Below, piece by piece: positions 26,871 through 35,588 of a DNA stretch of 64,000 nucleotides. The DNA comes from Liquorilactobacillus uvarum DSM 19971 (GTDB lineage: Bacteria; Bacillota; Bacilli; Lactobacillales; Lactobacillaceae). The notes under the pieces are model-generated. The model saw only the letters and a program-made list of their open reading frames with translations, was not told the DNA's origin and did not search any database. The stretch is from contig NZ_AZEG01000006.1 in the NCBI RefSeq assembly GCF_001434935.1, positions 1 through 64,000 on the forward strand, read 5' to 3'. Within the stretch, counting starts at the first letter, position 1; each line of letters starts with the position of its first letter. A program made the position numbers and the translations under genes.

Positions 26871-28154
26871 ATGAAAAGTGTAATAGATCCTAATGCTAAT
26901 CAGGTATCAGAAAATTACAGTGTAAATAATTCGGCTGTATCAGAACGTTACTGGTGGAAAGTGGTGGCTCTCTGTTTCACTGGATGGATTTTGATTTATG
27001 CTGATCGTACCATCTTGAATCCGGTAATGCCGGAAATTGCTAAAACATTTCACATTAATAATGCTCAGTTAGGTTTGATAAGCAGTGTCTTTTTCCTAGC
27101 ATATACATTGTTACAAATGCCCTTTGGAATTTTGGCTGATAAGATCGGTAAAAGGATAATGATTACCTTTGGTTTTATTTTATTTGGGGTAATGACATTT
27201 TTATCAGGGATTGTCAGTGCATTTGGTATTTTTCTTATTGTTCGTGCAATCGCTGGTTTGGGCGAGGCAAGTTACTATGGGCCTCAGTATGCACTGTCTG
27301 GTGAAGTGATTCCAATTTCTAAACTGACCTTGGGTACTGCAATTATAAATAGTGGCATGGCCTTTGGCTCTTCAGGTGGGTATCTTCTCTCGAGTTATTT
27401 GGTCCTTCAACATCATCATCATTGGAGTTTGCCATTTTTTATAATTGCAATACCGACCATCATTGTAGGACTGCTTTTTATGACATTAAAAGAAAAAAAT
27501 AATAGCTCAAATAAAAACTTTAAAAATACGGCTTCAGTTACTGAAAAAGTACCTCAAAATCAAATTAGAGATATATTTTTGAATCGAAATTTGATACTAG
27601 CGTTTTTCTTATGTTTTTGCTCGATATATGCTTATTTTGTAGTTCTAACTTGGTTACCGCAATTTCTTGAAGTTGAACGTGGATTTAAGGGAACATCTGT
27701 TGGATTTATTTCATCACTGGTTCCATGGGCATCCATTCCTGGAGCATTAATTTTTGCTAAGTTATATGACAAATATCAACATACAAAAATTTTGATTTGG
27801 ATCTTAATTCCCTTGGCAGTAGTTTCGCTGTTACTGATCGGCTTTACCCATTCACATATAGTGTTAATAGTTTCATTAATTATTTATGGTCTATCGGGTA
27901 AGCTTGCAATTGATCCAATTTTGATTTCTTTTGTGACTAAACAAGCTGGCAAAGTTCGTTTATCAACTACTCTATCAGCTTATAATTTCATAGGTATGTC
28001 TGGTTCGGTGTTGGCTCCTTATTTTACAGGCTGGTTATCAGATAAATTTGGCAGTATGACAGTTGGTTTCTACCTAGGTTCAGTATTGTTGTTGATCGGT
28101 GGGTTGGCATTTTTAGCTACAAATGATGTTAATCGGAAAGCTGTTGTTCATTAA
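26871..28154 (+). CDS. MFS transporter, paralogue of the 923-2221 gene
   Basis: A 427-residue 12-segment MFS protein sharing long blocks with the first transporter: RYWWKVVAL, DRTILNPVMP, GLISSVFFLAY, RGFKGTSVGFISSLVPWASIPGAL. AGGAGG precedes the ATG. A nitrilase-family gene follows 23 bp downstream, as an amidase follows the other copy. A duplicated transporter-plus-amidohydrolase module is suggested. Substrate unknown; a proline- or aminovalerate-related amide would fit the neighbourhood. Confidence 0.88.
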   Translation: MKSVIDPNANQVSENYSVNNSAVSERYWWKVVALCFTGWILIYADRTILNPVMPEIAKTFHINNAQLGLISSVFFLAYTLLQMPFGILADKIGKRIMITFGFILFGVMTFLSGIVSAFGIFLIVRAIAGLGEASYYGPQYALSGEVIPISKLTLGTAIINSGMAFGSSGGYLLSSYLVLQHHHHWSLPFFIIAIPTIIVGLLFMTLKEKNNSSNKNFKNTASVTEKVPQNQIRDIFLNRNLILAFFLCFCSIYAYFVVLTWLPQFLEVERGFKGTSVGFISSLVPWASIPGALIFAKLYDKYQHTKILIWILIPLAVVSLLLIGFTHSHIVLIVSLIIYGLSGKLAIDPILISFVTKQAGKVRLSTTLSAYNFIGMSGSVLAPYFTGWLSDKFGSMTVGFYLGSVLLLIGGLAFLATNDVNRKAVVH

Positions 28155-28177
28155 CGCTAAAAAACAAATTATTTTTT

Positions 28178-29107
28178 ATGAAAGAGGTTGATGTTATTTT
28201 GAAAGAAATTGCTAATATTGCTGTTATTACTTTTCATGCTTTTTGGGGTAAGAAGCAAAAAAATTTAAATCGTATTCTTGACTTGATTGAAAGCAGTGCA
28301 AGACGCGGAGCTGATTTTATTCTTCTTCCAGAGATGGCTTTAACAGGGTATGATGACCAGCCGGATAAAGCGTTAGAGGAAAAGATGCAATTTAAGTTAT
28401 CAGAGACGATCCCTGGCCCAGCAACAGATAAAATCAGTGAAATAACCAAAAAATATCATGTTTATGCTTTTGTCGGTATGCCAGAAAAAGATGATAAAAC
28501 AGGGTTGATCTATAATTCAATGGCTATTTTTGGGCCAAAGGGGTTAATTGGCAGTTATCGAAAAATGCATTTGCCGGGTTTGGAGCCTAATTGGGCGGCA
28601 CGAGGCGATTCTCCTTATATAATCCAAACAGAATGGGGTCCAGTGGGCTGTGCAATTTGTTATGATACATGGGCATTTCCTGAACTGATGCGTTTTTACG
28701 CAGCTGAGGGTTGCCGTTTATATATCAATATTACAGCTACTTCGAAAATCAGGGGTAAATACTTAGCTAATACTAATATTGAAGCTGGTGTGATTCGCGA
28801 CTGCATTTATGTGGCTTCTGCAAATTTAGGGGGGAAGGATCTCTATAATGACTTTTGGGGTGGCAGCAGTATAGTAGGGCCAGGCCAAGATACTTTAGAA
28901 GCTTATTATTACATCGGGGGCAAATATACCGATCTACAGGCAAATGAAACAAAAGTAAATCTAGCGACTATAGATTTATCACTAGCTTCCCGTTACATCT
29001 ATAATCCTAATCCGTTGCTTGAAAACAAAACTGATTTTCGGCCGGATATATATGCAAAAATGTATCAAAAGCTAGAAAAAAGTTATTCTAAAAAGAATTA
29101 TCTCTGA
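28178..29107 (+). CDS. Nitrilase-family carbon-nitrogen hydrolase
   Basis: A 309-residue amidohydrolase with the Glu-Lys-Cys triad: Glu52 in LLPEMALTGY, Lys129 in YRKMHLPG and Cys161 in CAICYDTWAFPE. The family cleaves amides such as omega-amides, N-carbamoylputrescine or 5-aminopentanamide; true nitrile cleavage is rarer. The TTG at 28199, preceded by AAAGAGG, may be the true start and would remove seven residues. It forms a probable pair with the MFS gene just upstream. A 5-aminopentanamidase-like role would link it to the aminotransferase and reductase nearby, but this is speculation. Confidence 0.86.
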   Translation: MKEVDVILKEIANIAVITFHAFWGKKQKNLNRILDLIESSARRGADFILLPEMALTGYDDQPDKALEEKMQFKLSETIPGPATDKISEITKKYHVYAFVGMPEKDDKTGLIYNSMAIFGPKGLIGSYRKMHLPGLEPNWAARGDSPYIIQTEWGPVGCAICYDTWAFPELMRFYAAEGCRLYINITATSKIRGKYLANTNIEAGVIRDCIYVASANLGGKDLYNDFWGGSSIVGPGQDTLEAYYYIGGKYTDLQANETKVNLATIDLSLASRYIYNPNPLLENKTDFRPDIYAKMYQKLEKSYSKKNYL

Positions 29108-29284
29108 AAAAATTACTATTTCAGTACGGATGATCAATGGTTTTCGGCTGATGCAGAATAAATCAATTGCTATGGAAAAAAATGGGCAAATACTGTATTC
29201 TAAGGAAGGTCTTTTGCCATTAGAAATGTTTTAATGGTATTAATTTAGATGAAATTTACAAAAGTTGGTTAGGTTGTGTGTTGT

Positions 29285-30538
29285 GTGAATAAATTAAATA
29301 ATAAAAAAAATTGTATTTTGATTTTTTCAACTGTGATTCTGGGTGTAATAGCTGGGTTCAGTTCGTTATTTCTGAGTTTATTATTGGATGGAGTAGAACG
29401 AGTCTTTCTCGGCTTCCAAGAAAGTGCTGCAAATCCGGCGTCGCTGGAAGTTATGCCAGTTCATCGCTTATTATCAGTTTTCCTTGGAGGAATAATTGCA
29501 GCGGTTATCTGGTGGGCGTTGCGAACAAGGTTTAAAGCAACTGTTCCGATTAATAAAGCACTCTCTGGTGCCAAAATGCCACCTGTTCAAACAGCAATCC
29601 ATGTTATGACGCAGATCTTTTATGTAGGTACCGGAGGATCGGTCGGCCGAGAACTTGCACCACGTGAGGCTGGCGCGATGCTTGCACAAAGTTGGAATGG
29701 TTTATTGAAAAAAATACATTTAGAATTGTCAGCGGATGATCAAAAACTATTGATTGCTGCTGCTGCTGGGGCTGGTTTTGCAGGAATTTATAGTGCCCCT
29801 TTAACAGGTATGTTCTTTTGTGTAGAAATCTTATTGAAAAAAATAACCAAAAAAACTGTTGCTGTTAGTCTTATTATGTCGACGATTTCAATGCTGATCG
29901 GAACTCTTGTTAAGGGTTTTGGTCCATATTATTTAGTTGGACAGCAAAAATTCCCATTGGATTTTCTGGTTTTTGTAGTGATTGTTTCGCCATTATGCGG
30001 AATAATCGGTTCAATCTTTCGTAAAGCCTTTAAATGGGCTGGAAAGCATCAAACAAAGAACAAAAATATTTTGTGGCAGTTGCCAGCAATAGCGTTGATT
30101 ACTGGTATAATTTCAATTCCATTCCCACAAATTATGGGAAATGGGCGGGCATTAGCACAATTGTCAATTGATAATCTAAACCAAAAACTTATTTTGGTGT
30201 TCTTGATTGAAGCATTGTTAAAGGCTATAGTAACAGTTTTTACTATCAAAGCCGGTGCCGCCGGTGGTACTTTAACACCATCGATCGCGATCGGCGCAGC
30301 AGTTGGAACAGTACTTGGACTTGTGTTTCAGTCATTTATGCCCGGTATTATTATTTGGCAATGTGCTTTATTAGGAGCTTGCAGTCTCCTTGCAGCTTCA
30401 CAGCAAGCACCGCTGATGGCTCTGCTAATGATTATTGAAATCAGTCACTTAGGTTCCTCTTCGTTTTTGGCACTTGGATTAGGTGTGGCTTTATCTGTAG
30501 GAATTTCTAAGTTTGTTCTGGTAGAAAAAGCAAAATGA
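29285..30538 (+). CDS. ClC-family chloride channel/antiporter
   Basis: This membrane protein of about 417 residues has ten or more hydrophobic helices. The selectivity motifs are recognisable: GTGGSVGRELAP, where the gating Glu of the GREGP motif is kept but GP is replaced by LAP, and AAGGTLTPSIAIGAAVG near the C-terminus. The family moves chloride (or fluoride) in exchange for protons and often supports acid resistance. GTG at 29285 is preferred to GTG at 29276 because AGG at 29271 is then properly spaced; neither ribosome site is strong. It has its own terminator. Confidence 0.85.
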   Translation: MNKLNNKKNCILIFSTVILGVIAGFSSLFLSLLLDGVERVFLGFQESAANPASLEVMPVHRLLSVFLGGIIAAVIWWALRTRFKATVPINKALSGAKMPPVQTAIHVMTQIFYVGTGGSVGRELAPREAGAMLAQSWNGLLKKIHLELSADDQKLLIAAAAGAGFAGIYSAPLTGMFFCVEILLKKITKKTVAVSLIMSTISMLIGTLVKGFGPYYLVGQQKFPLDFLVFVVIVSPLCGIIGSIFRKAFKWAGKHQTKNKNILWQLPAIALITGIISIPFPQIMGNGRALAQLSIDNLNQKLILVFLIEALLKAIVTVFTIKAGAAGGTLTPSIAIGAAVGTVLGLVFQSFMPGIIIWQCALLGACSLLAASQQAPLMALLMIIEISHLGSSSFLALGLGVALSVGISKFVLVEKAK

Positions 30539-30870
30539 TGTCTTCTCTTAGAGATATGAGATATAAGTTTTATTTTTGGAGTAATTTGATTTAAATGTTC
30601 TAAACAGAAATTTCCAGTATAAGTTGATATTCAACTTTACTGGTTTTTTTGTGCAAGTATTACTGTTTAAGATGATTATGAAAATTTGTTTGAATTAAGA
30701 AACTATGGACATTGCAATAACAGAAGAATGTATAAACGATAATACGAGGTTATGCTAAAAGTAATGATTTGTTGCAGCTGCTGATAATAAAAAGTAAAGT
30801 GCTAATACATCTGATTGTAAATTGTTCATGTTATAATGAAAACGTACACAGTTTGAACAGGAAGGAGATT
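30539..30870. other. Intergenic stretch, 332 bp
   Basis: Holds the ClC terminator and the AT-rich promoter region of the small gene at 30871. No other gene is seen. Confidence 0.55.
30614..30650 (+). terminator. Rho-independent terminator after the ClC gene
   Basis: CCAGTATAAGTTGA and TCAACTTTACTGG pair around TAT, followed by TTTTTTT. Confidence 0.87.
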
Positions 30871-31122
30871 ATGCTTATGTATACAATAAAACTAAAAGTA
30901 TCTTCTTTTGACGCAACTTTTTGGGACGATAAGGGTAAATATTATTTGTCAGGTACAACGAGCAATTCAGAAAAATACAAAGGGGGTATCAGATTTAATA
31001 TTCGCAAGACAAACATTAGCGATTTAGTAAGGACATCTAGTATAGACTTTACGAATGATCCTAACGATAATGCTGTCGTTAATGGCAACGATGAAGACAA
31101 GATAAAGCTTTTTTTTGCTTAG
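30871..31122 (+). CDS. Small protein of unknown function
   Basis: An 83-residue acidic, soluble protein (MLMYTIKLKVSSFDATFWDD onwards) with no membrane segment or signal. AAGGAG lies 6 bases before the ATG, which supports this start over the longer frame from 30769. A beta-rich N-terminal half and an Asp/Asn-rich C-terminal half are visible. It is a single-gene unit with a terminator directly after. I do not recognise the family. Confidence 0.7.
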   Translation: MLMYTIKLKVSSFDATFWDDKGKYYLSGTTSNSEKYKGGIRFNIRKTNISDLVRTSSIDFTNDPNDNAVVNGNDEDKIKLFFA

Positions 31123-31150
31123 GATATGAAGAATTAAAAATAAACAACTG

Positions 31151-31191
31151 TAAAAAATGTGGAGCTGTGAACCTCAGCTCCACATTTTTTA
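31151..31191. terminator. Bidirectional rho-independent terminator
   Basis: AAAAAATGTGGAGCTG and CAGCTCCACATTTTTT form a perfect stem. It serves the small gene and the converging peptidase gene. Confidence 0.9.
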
Positions 31192-31221
31192 CAATTGCTT
31201 CTGGTATAAGAATAAAAAACT

Positions 31222-31845
31222 TCATGGCTGTCTTACGATACTATGTCCTTTATCTGTTATCACAATAGCTTCACTATTGTTGATAGGAACCAGGTTTAGT
31301 TTGTTCTTGTAAGTCTTAAAGGTTTCTTGAACGGTTTTTGTAAAGGGGGCTTCTATATAATGTGGCAAAGTGTAGAAGTCAACTACATCTAAAGATGTAT
31401 AGTCCGTAAGAGTGGGAGCAACACTGGGACTGTCCATGATTTTATTGTATTCAATACTGGGTGCTAAAATAATTGCTCCTGCAGATTCACCAATGTAAGG
31501 CAAACCATTATTAATTCTTTCACGAATAGGCTGAAGCAGATGTTTGTTTTTAAGCTCTTGCAGCAGGTAAAAAGTATTACCTCCTGCTATAAATAAAATT
31601 TTTGCAGATGCTATTTTAGCAAAAGCTTCATTTTCGTCATTTTGGGCAATATCAAATTCATCAATGGTAAAACCTAATATTTCTAGAGCTTTTTTGCCTT
31701 CATCGATGTAGCCGGTGTATTCTTCTACTGCGCTTGCAGTTGGGATATAAAGAACCTTTCTATCATCTATTTTAATAGTGCTAATAAATTGTTGAAAAAT
31801 TGCAGAGGTTCCTGCAAAGTAAGATGTCAAAAAAATTTTTTTCAT
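31222..31845 (-). CDS. Peptidase S51 (PepE/cyanophycinase-type serine peptidase)
   Basis: A 207-residue S51 peptidase with the nucleophile elbow IGESAGAI (Ser121), the loop IAGGNTFYLLQ at 86-96 and a His in TLPHYIEAPF near 171-181. PepE members cleave Asp-X dipeptides in the cytoplasm. The ATG at 31845 is chosen because AAAGG precedes it and MKKIFLTSYF is the normal start; the longer frame adds 18 unrelated residues. Monocistronic. Confidence 0.87.
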   Translation of the reverse strand: MKKIFLTSYFAGTSAIFQQFISTIKIDDRKVLYIPTASAVEEYTGYIDEGKKALEILGFTIDEFDIAQNDENEAFAKIASAKILFIAGGNTFYLLQELKNKHLLQPIRERINNGLPYIGESAGAIILAPSIEYNKIMDSPSVAPTLTDYTSLDVVDFYTLPHYIEAPFTKTVQETFKTYKNKLNLVPINNSEAIVITDKGHSIVRQP

Positions 31846-32155
31846 GAATTGCCAACCTTTCTTTTTACACATCATAACGGCTAAAAAGATTCTTTGCAAT
31901 TTGTAGAGATTATGAAGGATTGCGTTGGTCTTGTGAACTTCTCGAAGTTTATTAGTGGCGATACCTCTAAGACCAACAGAGCAGATGTATTTTTAATGAG
32001 CAGCAACAGTTTTTTGCTGGTAAAATTAATTATGCAGGCGGTTTTTTGAGGAAATATCAGCGAATATTACTTCTTTGCTGAAAATAATTTCAGACTAGAC
32101 AGTATTTTTAATGTTGCGGAGAATTTACGGATAGTTAAACAATGATGGAGGAATT

Positions 32156-33511
32156 ATGAAAAAGATAGATGAGAATGGAACTGTGAAAAAATATAGAATA
32201 TCACAGCGGCATCACATGACGATTCATTGGAAGGACTTTATTATTAACGACAATGTTCTCGTCAAAGATGCTAGTTTGAAAGAACGGTCTTCAATTGTGG
32301 GTCGTGTAGGGACACTGATGCTTTCTTGCGGAACAGGCGCTTGGCGGGTTCGTGAAGCAATGAATAAGGTATCAAGGGCATTAAAATTAACTTGTTCTGC
32401 AGACATTGGGCTGATTTCTCTCGAATTTACTTGTTTTGATGATGAGAGAAGTTATACGCAAGTATTATCGCTCCCTAATACGGGTGTAAATACTGATAAA
32501 TTGAATGATATGGAACATTTTGTAAATGATTTTGAAACTACCTCTTTTTCGTTAACAGTAAAGCAAGTACATCTTGCACTTGATAATATTCAAAGAAAAA
32601 CTGGTAATTATTCACCGATAATTGCCGGTATGGCAGCAGCCTTGGCATGCAGTTCTTTTATTTTTTTATTAGGCGGCGGCGTTCCTGAGATGATTTGTTC
32701 GTTCGTAGGCGCTGGTATAGGCAATTGGGCTCGCAGTAAAATGAATGCCAAACATGTAACAACCCTTATCAGTATTGCAGTGAGTGTTGCAATTGCCTGT
32801 TTAGCGTATCTATGTGTTTTTACATTTTTCAAAGTTTTTTTTCAGATATTGATACAGCATGAGGCTGGGTATATTGGTGCGATGTTATTCGTAATTCCTG
32901 GTTTTCCATTTATTACCAGCATACTTGATATTTCAAAATTAGATATGCGGTCTGGTCTTGAACGATTGGCATATGCGATTATGATTACACTTGTGGCTGC
33001 ATTGATAGGCTGGCTAGTAGCTTTGATGGTTCATTTCAGACCGAGCGATTTTTTGACTCTCGGCTTATCGCCAATGATACTTTTTCTTCTCAGAATACCG
33101 GCGAGTTTTTGCGGAGTTTTCGGTTTTTCAATCATGTTTAATAGTTCGCTTAAAATGGCAACTGTTGCTGGCTGTATTGGCGCAGTAGCTAATACGTTGC
33201 GATTGGAACTTGTCGATCTGACAACAATACCACCGAGTGCTGCGGCCTTTTTGGGTGCTTTGGTTGCTGGACTGATTGCTTCAGCCATCAATCACTATAA
33301 TGGTTATCCGCGGATATCGTTGACGGTTCCTTCAATTGTGATAATGGTACCTGGCCTGTACATATATCGAGCGGTTTACAATATTGGCTCTAACGCAATT
33401 GGTGTCGGAGCTCTCTGGCTGACTAAGGCTGTTATGATCATTGTTTTTTTGCCCTTAGGACTTTTTGTGGCACGTGTCTTACTGGATAAAGACTGGCGTC
33501 ATTTTAATTAG
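32156..33511 (+). CDS. ThrE-type threonine/serine exporter family protein
   Basis: A 451-residue protein that fuses the two ThrE halves. The cytoplasmic N-terminal part (about 1-150) carries MLSCGTGAWRVREAMNKVSRAL, and roughly ten membrane segments follow. In many Firmicutes the halves are separate genes; the fused form is the actinobacterial ThrE layout. The family exports threonine and serine, though many homologues are untested. GATGGAGGAATT gives the ribosome site. Monocistronic; the rib operon promoter follows. Confidence 0.85.
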   Translation: MKKIDENGTVKKYRISQRHHMTIHWKDFIINDNVLVKDASLKERSSIVGRVGTLMLSCGTGAWRVREAMNKVSRALKLTCSADIGLISLEFTCFDDERSYTQVLSLPNTGVNTDKLNDMEHFVNDFETTSFSLTVKQVHLALDNIQRKTGNYSPIIAGMAAALACSSFIFLLGGGVPEMICSFVGAGIGNWARSKMNAKHVTTLISIAVSVAIACLAYLCVFTFFKVFFQILIQHEAGYIGAMLFVIPGFPFITSILDISKLDMRSGLERLAYAIMITLVAALIGWLVALMVHFRPSDFLTLGLSPMILFLLRIPASFCGVFGFSIMFNSSLKMATVAGCIGAVANTLRLELVDLTTIPPSAAAFLGALVAGLIASAINHYNGYPRISLTVPSIVIMVPGLYIYRAVYNIGSNAIGVGALWLTKAVMIIVFLPLGLFVARVLLDKDWRHFN

Positions 33512-33577
33512 AGACTCTAGGCATATTTTTATGAAATATACGGTAAAAATTTTTATGAATCTTCAATGGAACTTTAA

Positions 33578-33606
33578 TTGACAATTTATCAAAAAAAAGA
33601 CATAAT
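33578..33606 (+). promoter_or_regulatory. Sigma-70-type promoter of the rib operon
   Basis: TTGACA at 33578-33583 and CATAAT at 33601-33606 are separated by 17 bp, just upstream of the FMN riboswitch. Confidence 0.75.
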
Positions 33607-33629
33607 AACGAGTATAAAATTGAATATAT

Positions 33630-33757
33630 TCTTCGGGGCAGGGTGTAATTCCCGACCGACGGTAACAAGCTAAGCGCTTGAAGTCCGTGACCCGCTTTTT
33701 GCGGTGGATCTAGTGAAAGTCTAGAACCGACAGTTAGAGTCTGGATGGGAGAAGAAA
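33630..33757 (+). promoter_or_regulatory. FMN riboswitch (RFN element)
   Basis: The conserved RFN core is present: GGGGCAGGGTG at the 5' side, CCCGACCG, the variable arm ending TGACCCGC, CTAGTGAAAGTCTAG, ACCGACAGT and GGATGGGAGAAG at the 3' side. FMN binding should fold the RNA so that the terminator at 33856 forms, lowering rib expression when flavin is plentiful. Confidence 0.97.
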
Positions 33758-33855
33758 AAGCAATGATAGTTTATTTGAGTTGCTTTAAATGAACACTGCT
33801 TTGTATTGTGAAAATAACAAGAAAGCAGTGTATCTTAAACAATAGATAATTCTTA

Positions 33856-33883
33856 ATGCCCCGCATTTGCGGGGCATTTTTTT
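33856..33883 (+). terminator. FMN-riboswitch terminator
   Basis: ATGCCCCGC and GCGGGGCAT form a perfect stem around ATTT, followed by seven T. It is the expression platform of the riboswitch. Confidence 0.93.
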
Positions 33884-33929
33884 GTTGTCTAAAGGAGTGT
33901 GAACAGTTATCGAATCACCTGAATTTTTT

Positions 33930-34970
33930 ATGAAAACAGCTTTAGCAGAAGCTGCAAGAGGTCGCTATCTGACTTACACCAATCCGATGGTTGGCGCAGT
34001 CATAGTAAAGGAGAATCGAATCATCGGCTTGGGACATCATCTGGGATTCGGTTACGAGCATGCTGAAATCAATGCCTTTAATAATATGGCTAAACAAGAG
34101 ATTGTTCGAGGCGCGACAATGTTTGTTACCTTGGAGCCTTGTTCTCATTTTGGTAAGACACCTCCGTGCTGTCGTGAGATCGTTCGAAAAGGTGTGAAAG
34201 AAATCTATATTGCCCAGACAGATCCTAATCCTTTAGTTGCAGGACGTGGAATTAATTATTTAAAAAAACATGGTATTGCAGTTCATATAGGGGTAGCAGA
34301 AACAGCAGCCCGAAAATTGAATGAATTTTACAATTTTTTCTATAAAAATAGTCGTCCTTTTGTCACTTTGAAAAGCGCACAAACTTTAGATGGACGCATC
34401 AGTTTGGCATCTTTTCAAAGGACTTATCTAACCGATGATACAGTTTTTGAAGATGTTCAAAAACTGAGAGCTGATTATCAAGCAATCTTAGTTGGAAGCG
34501 GAACAGTCCTTGCTGATGATCCGTTACTCACAGTTAGAACAAGGAAGTTGAAATATCCTCCGGTTCGTATTGTGTTAGACCGGCGTGGAAGACTTACGAA
34601 CGAGTATAAAATTACAAATGAGGAGGCACCAACCTGGATTTTCACAGAAAATGAAAAAATTGCAGAGCGTTTTGCTAACAGATCAGTCAAGGTGTTTTTC
34701 AAAACTGAATGGACACTTAGAGATATTATGCAGTATTTAACGCGAAGCGGCATACAGTCTTTGTTGATCGAGGGAGGTGCAAAAATTCAAGATGCGTTTT
34801 TAGAAGCTTCTCTAATCCAGCAATTTGTTGTGTATCAAACTGATCAATTGGCTGGTGGGAATAGTTTGGCAGCATTCAAATCTGAACGCGATGCCCAAAA
34901 GCTGATTAATTTAAAGATGATAGCAAGAAAACAGGTCGGAAATGCGTTGAAAATTTCGCTCAGGAGGTGA
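33930..34970 (+). CDS. ribD: Bifunctional riboflavin deaminase/reductase RibD
   Basis: From this ATG the protein has 346 residues: an N-terminal zinc deaminase (HAEINAF, PCSHFGKTPPCC) and a C-terminal reductase (about 140-346, with SAQTLDGRI). Together they convert the first GTP-derived pyrimidine to the ribitylamino-uracil phosphate. The start is odd. The ribosome site AAAGGAG (33891-33897) is 32 bases away, while the frame is open back to 33903. Ideal spacing falls on GTT (33906) or ATC (33909), not a normal start codon. The extra residues IESPEFF look genuine, so a lost GTG or a rare ATC start is possible. Confidence 0.9.
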   Translation: MKTALAEAARGRYLTYTNPMVGAVIVKENRIIGLGHHLGFGYEHAEINAFNNMAKQEIVRGATMFVTLEPCSHFGKTPPCCREIVRKGVKEIYIAQTDPNPLVAGRGINYLKKHGIAVHIGVAETAARKLNEFYNFFYKNSRPFVTLKSAQTLDGRISLASFQRTYLTDDTVFEDVQKLRADYQAILVGSGTVLADDPLLTVRTRKLKYPPVRIVLDRRGRLTNEYKITNEEAPTWIFTENEKIAERFANRSVKVFFKTEWTLRDIMQYLTRSGIQSLLIEGGAKIQDAFLEASLIQQFVVYQTDQLAGGNSLAAFKSERDAQKLINLKMIARKQVGNALKISLRR

Positions 34971-34974
34971 AGAA

Positions 34975-35574
34975 ATGTTCACTGGAATCATTGAAGACGT
35001 TGGTAATGTCCAAAAAATCGAGCAAAAAAAAGAAACAATCTGTTTGAACATTGCCACGAAGAAAATAGATTTAGAGAATAGCCGGATCGGTGCTAGTGTT
35101 TCAGTCGACGGTGTTTGTCTGACAATTACTGCTAAAGGGAAAGATAATTTTGCGGCCGATGTTATGCCAGAAACTTTTAGAATCACCAGCTTGGCTAAGC
35201 TGAGGCCTGGTGATGCTGTGAATTTGGAGAGAGCAGTTTCTGTAGGTGGACGTTTTGATGGTCATTTTGTATTAGGCCATGTGGATCAAACAACAAATGT
35301 TTTACGGCGATATCAAGATCAAACGGCTTTAATAATGGTATTTAAAATGCCTTCCAGACTGCAAAAACAAATAGTTACTAAGGGTTCAATTGCAATTGAC
35401 GGAATCAGTTTAACGATCATTTATGCAGATAAACGTGAGTTTAAAGTGGGGTTGATCCCCCATTCTCAGCAAGAAGCAACATTGGCAGGTAAAAGGATCG
35501 GTGATGTCGTCAATCTTGAGACTGATGTTATGGCAAAGTATATTGAAAAGCAAATGCAAACAAGCAAATTTTAA
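34975..35574 (+). CDS. ribE: Riboflavin synthase alpha subunit
   Basis: A 199-residue riboflavin synthase with the invariant start MFTGIIEDVG and the two homologous beta-barrel halves (GHVDQT near residue 100 marks the second). It dismutates two dimethyl-ribityllumazine molecules to riboflavin. AGGAGG precedes the ATG by a few bases and lies within the end of ribD, so translation is coupled. Confidence 0.95.
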   Translation: MFTGIIEDVGNVQKIEQKKETICLNIATKKIDLENSRIGASVSVDGVCLTITAKGKDNFAADVMPETFRITSLAKLRPGDAVNLERAVSVGGRFDGHFVLGHVDQTTNVLRRYQDQTALIMVFKMPSRLQKQIVTKGSIAIDGISLTIIYADKREFKVGLIPHSQQEATLAGKRIGDVVNLETDVMAKYIEKQMQTSKF

Positions 35575-35588
35575 GCGGGGTGTTGATT

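Larger units (their letters stand above)
33512..33905 (+). other. rib operon leader, about 395 bp
   Basis: Contains the promoter (33578-33606), FMN riboswitch (33630-33757), terminator (33856-33883) and ribosome site AAAGGAG at 33891-33897. Nothing else is seen. Confidence 0.85.
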
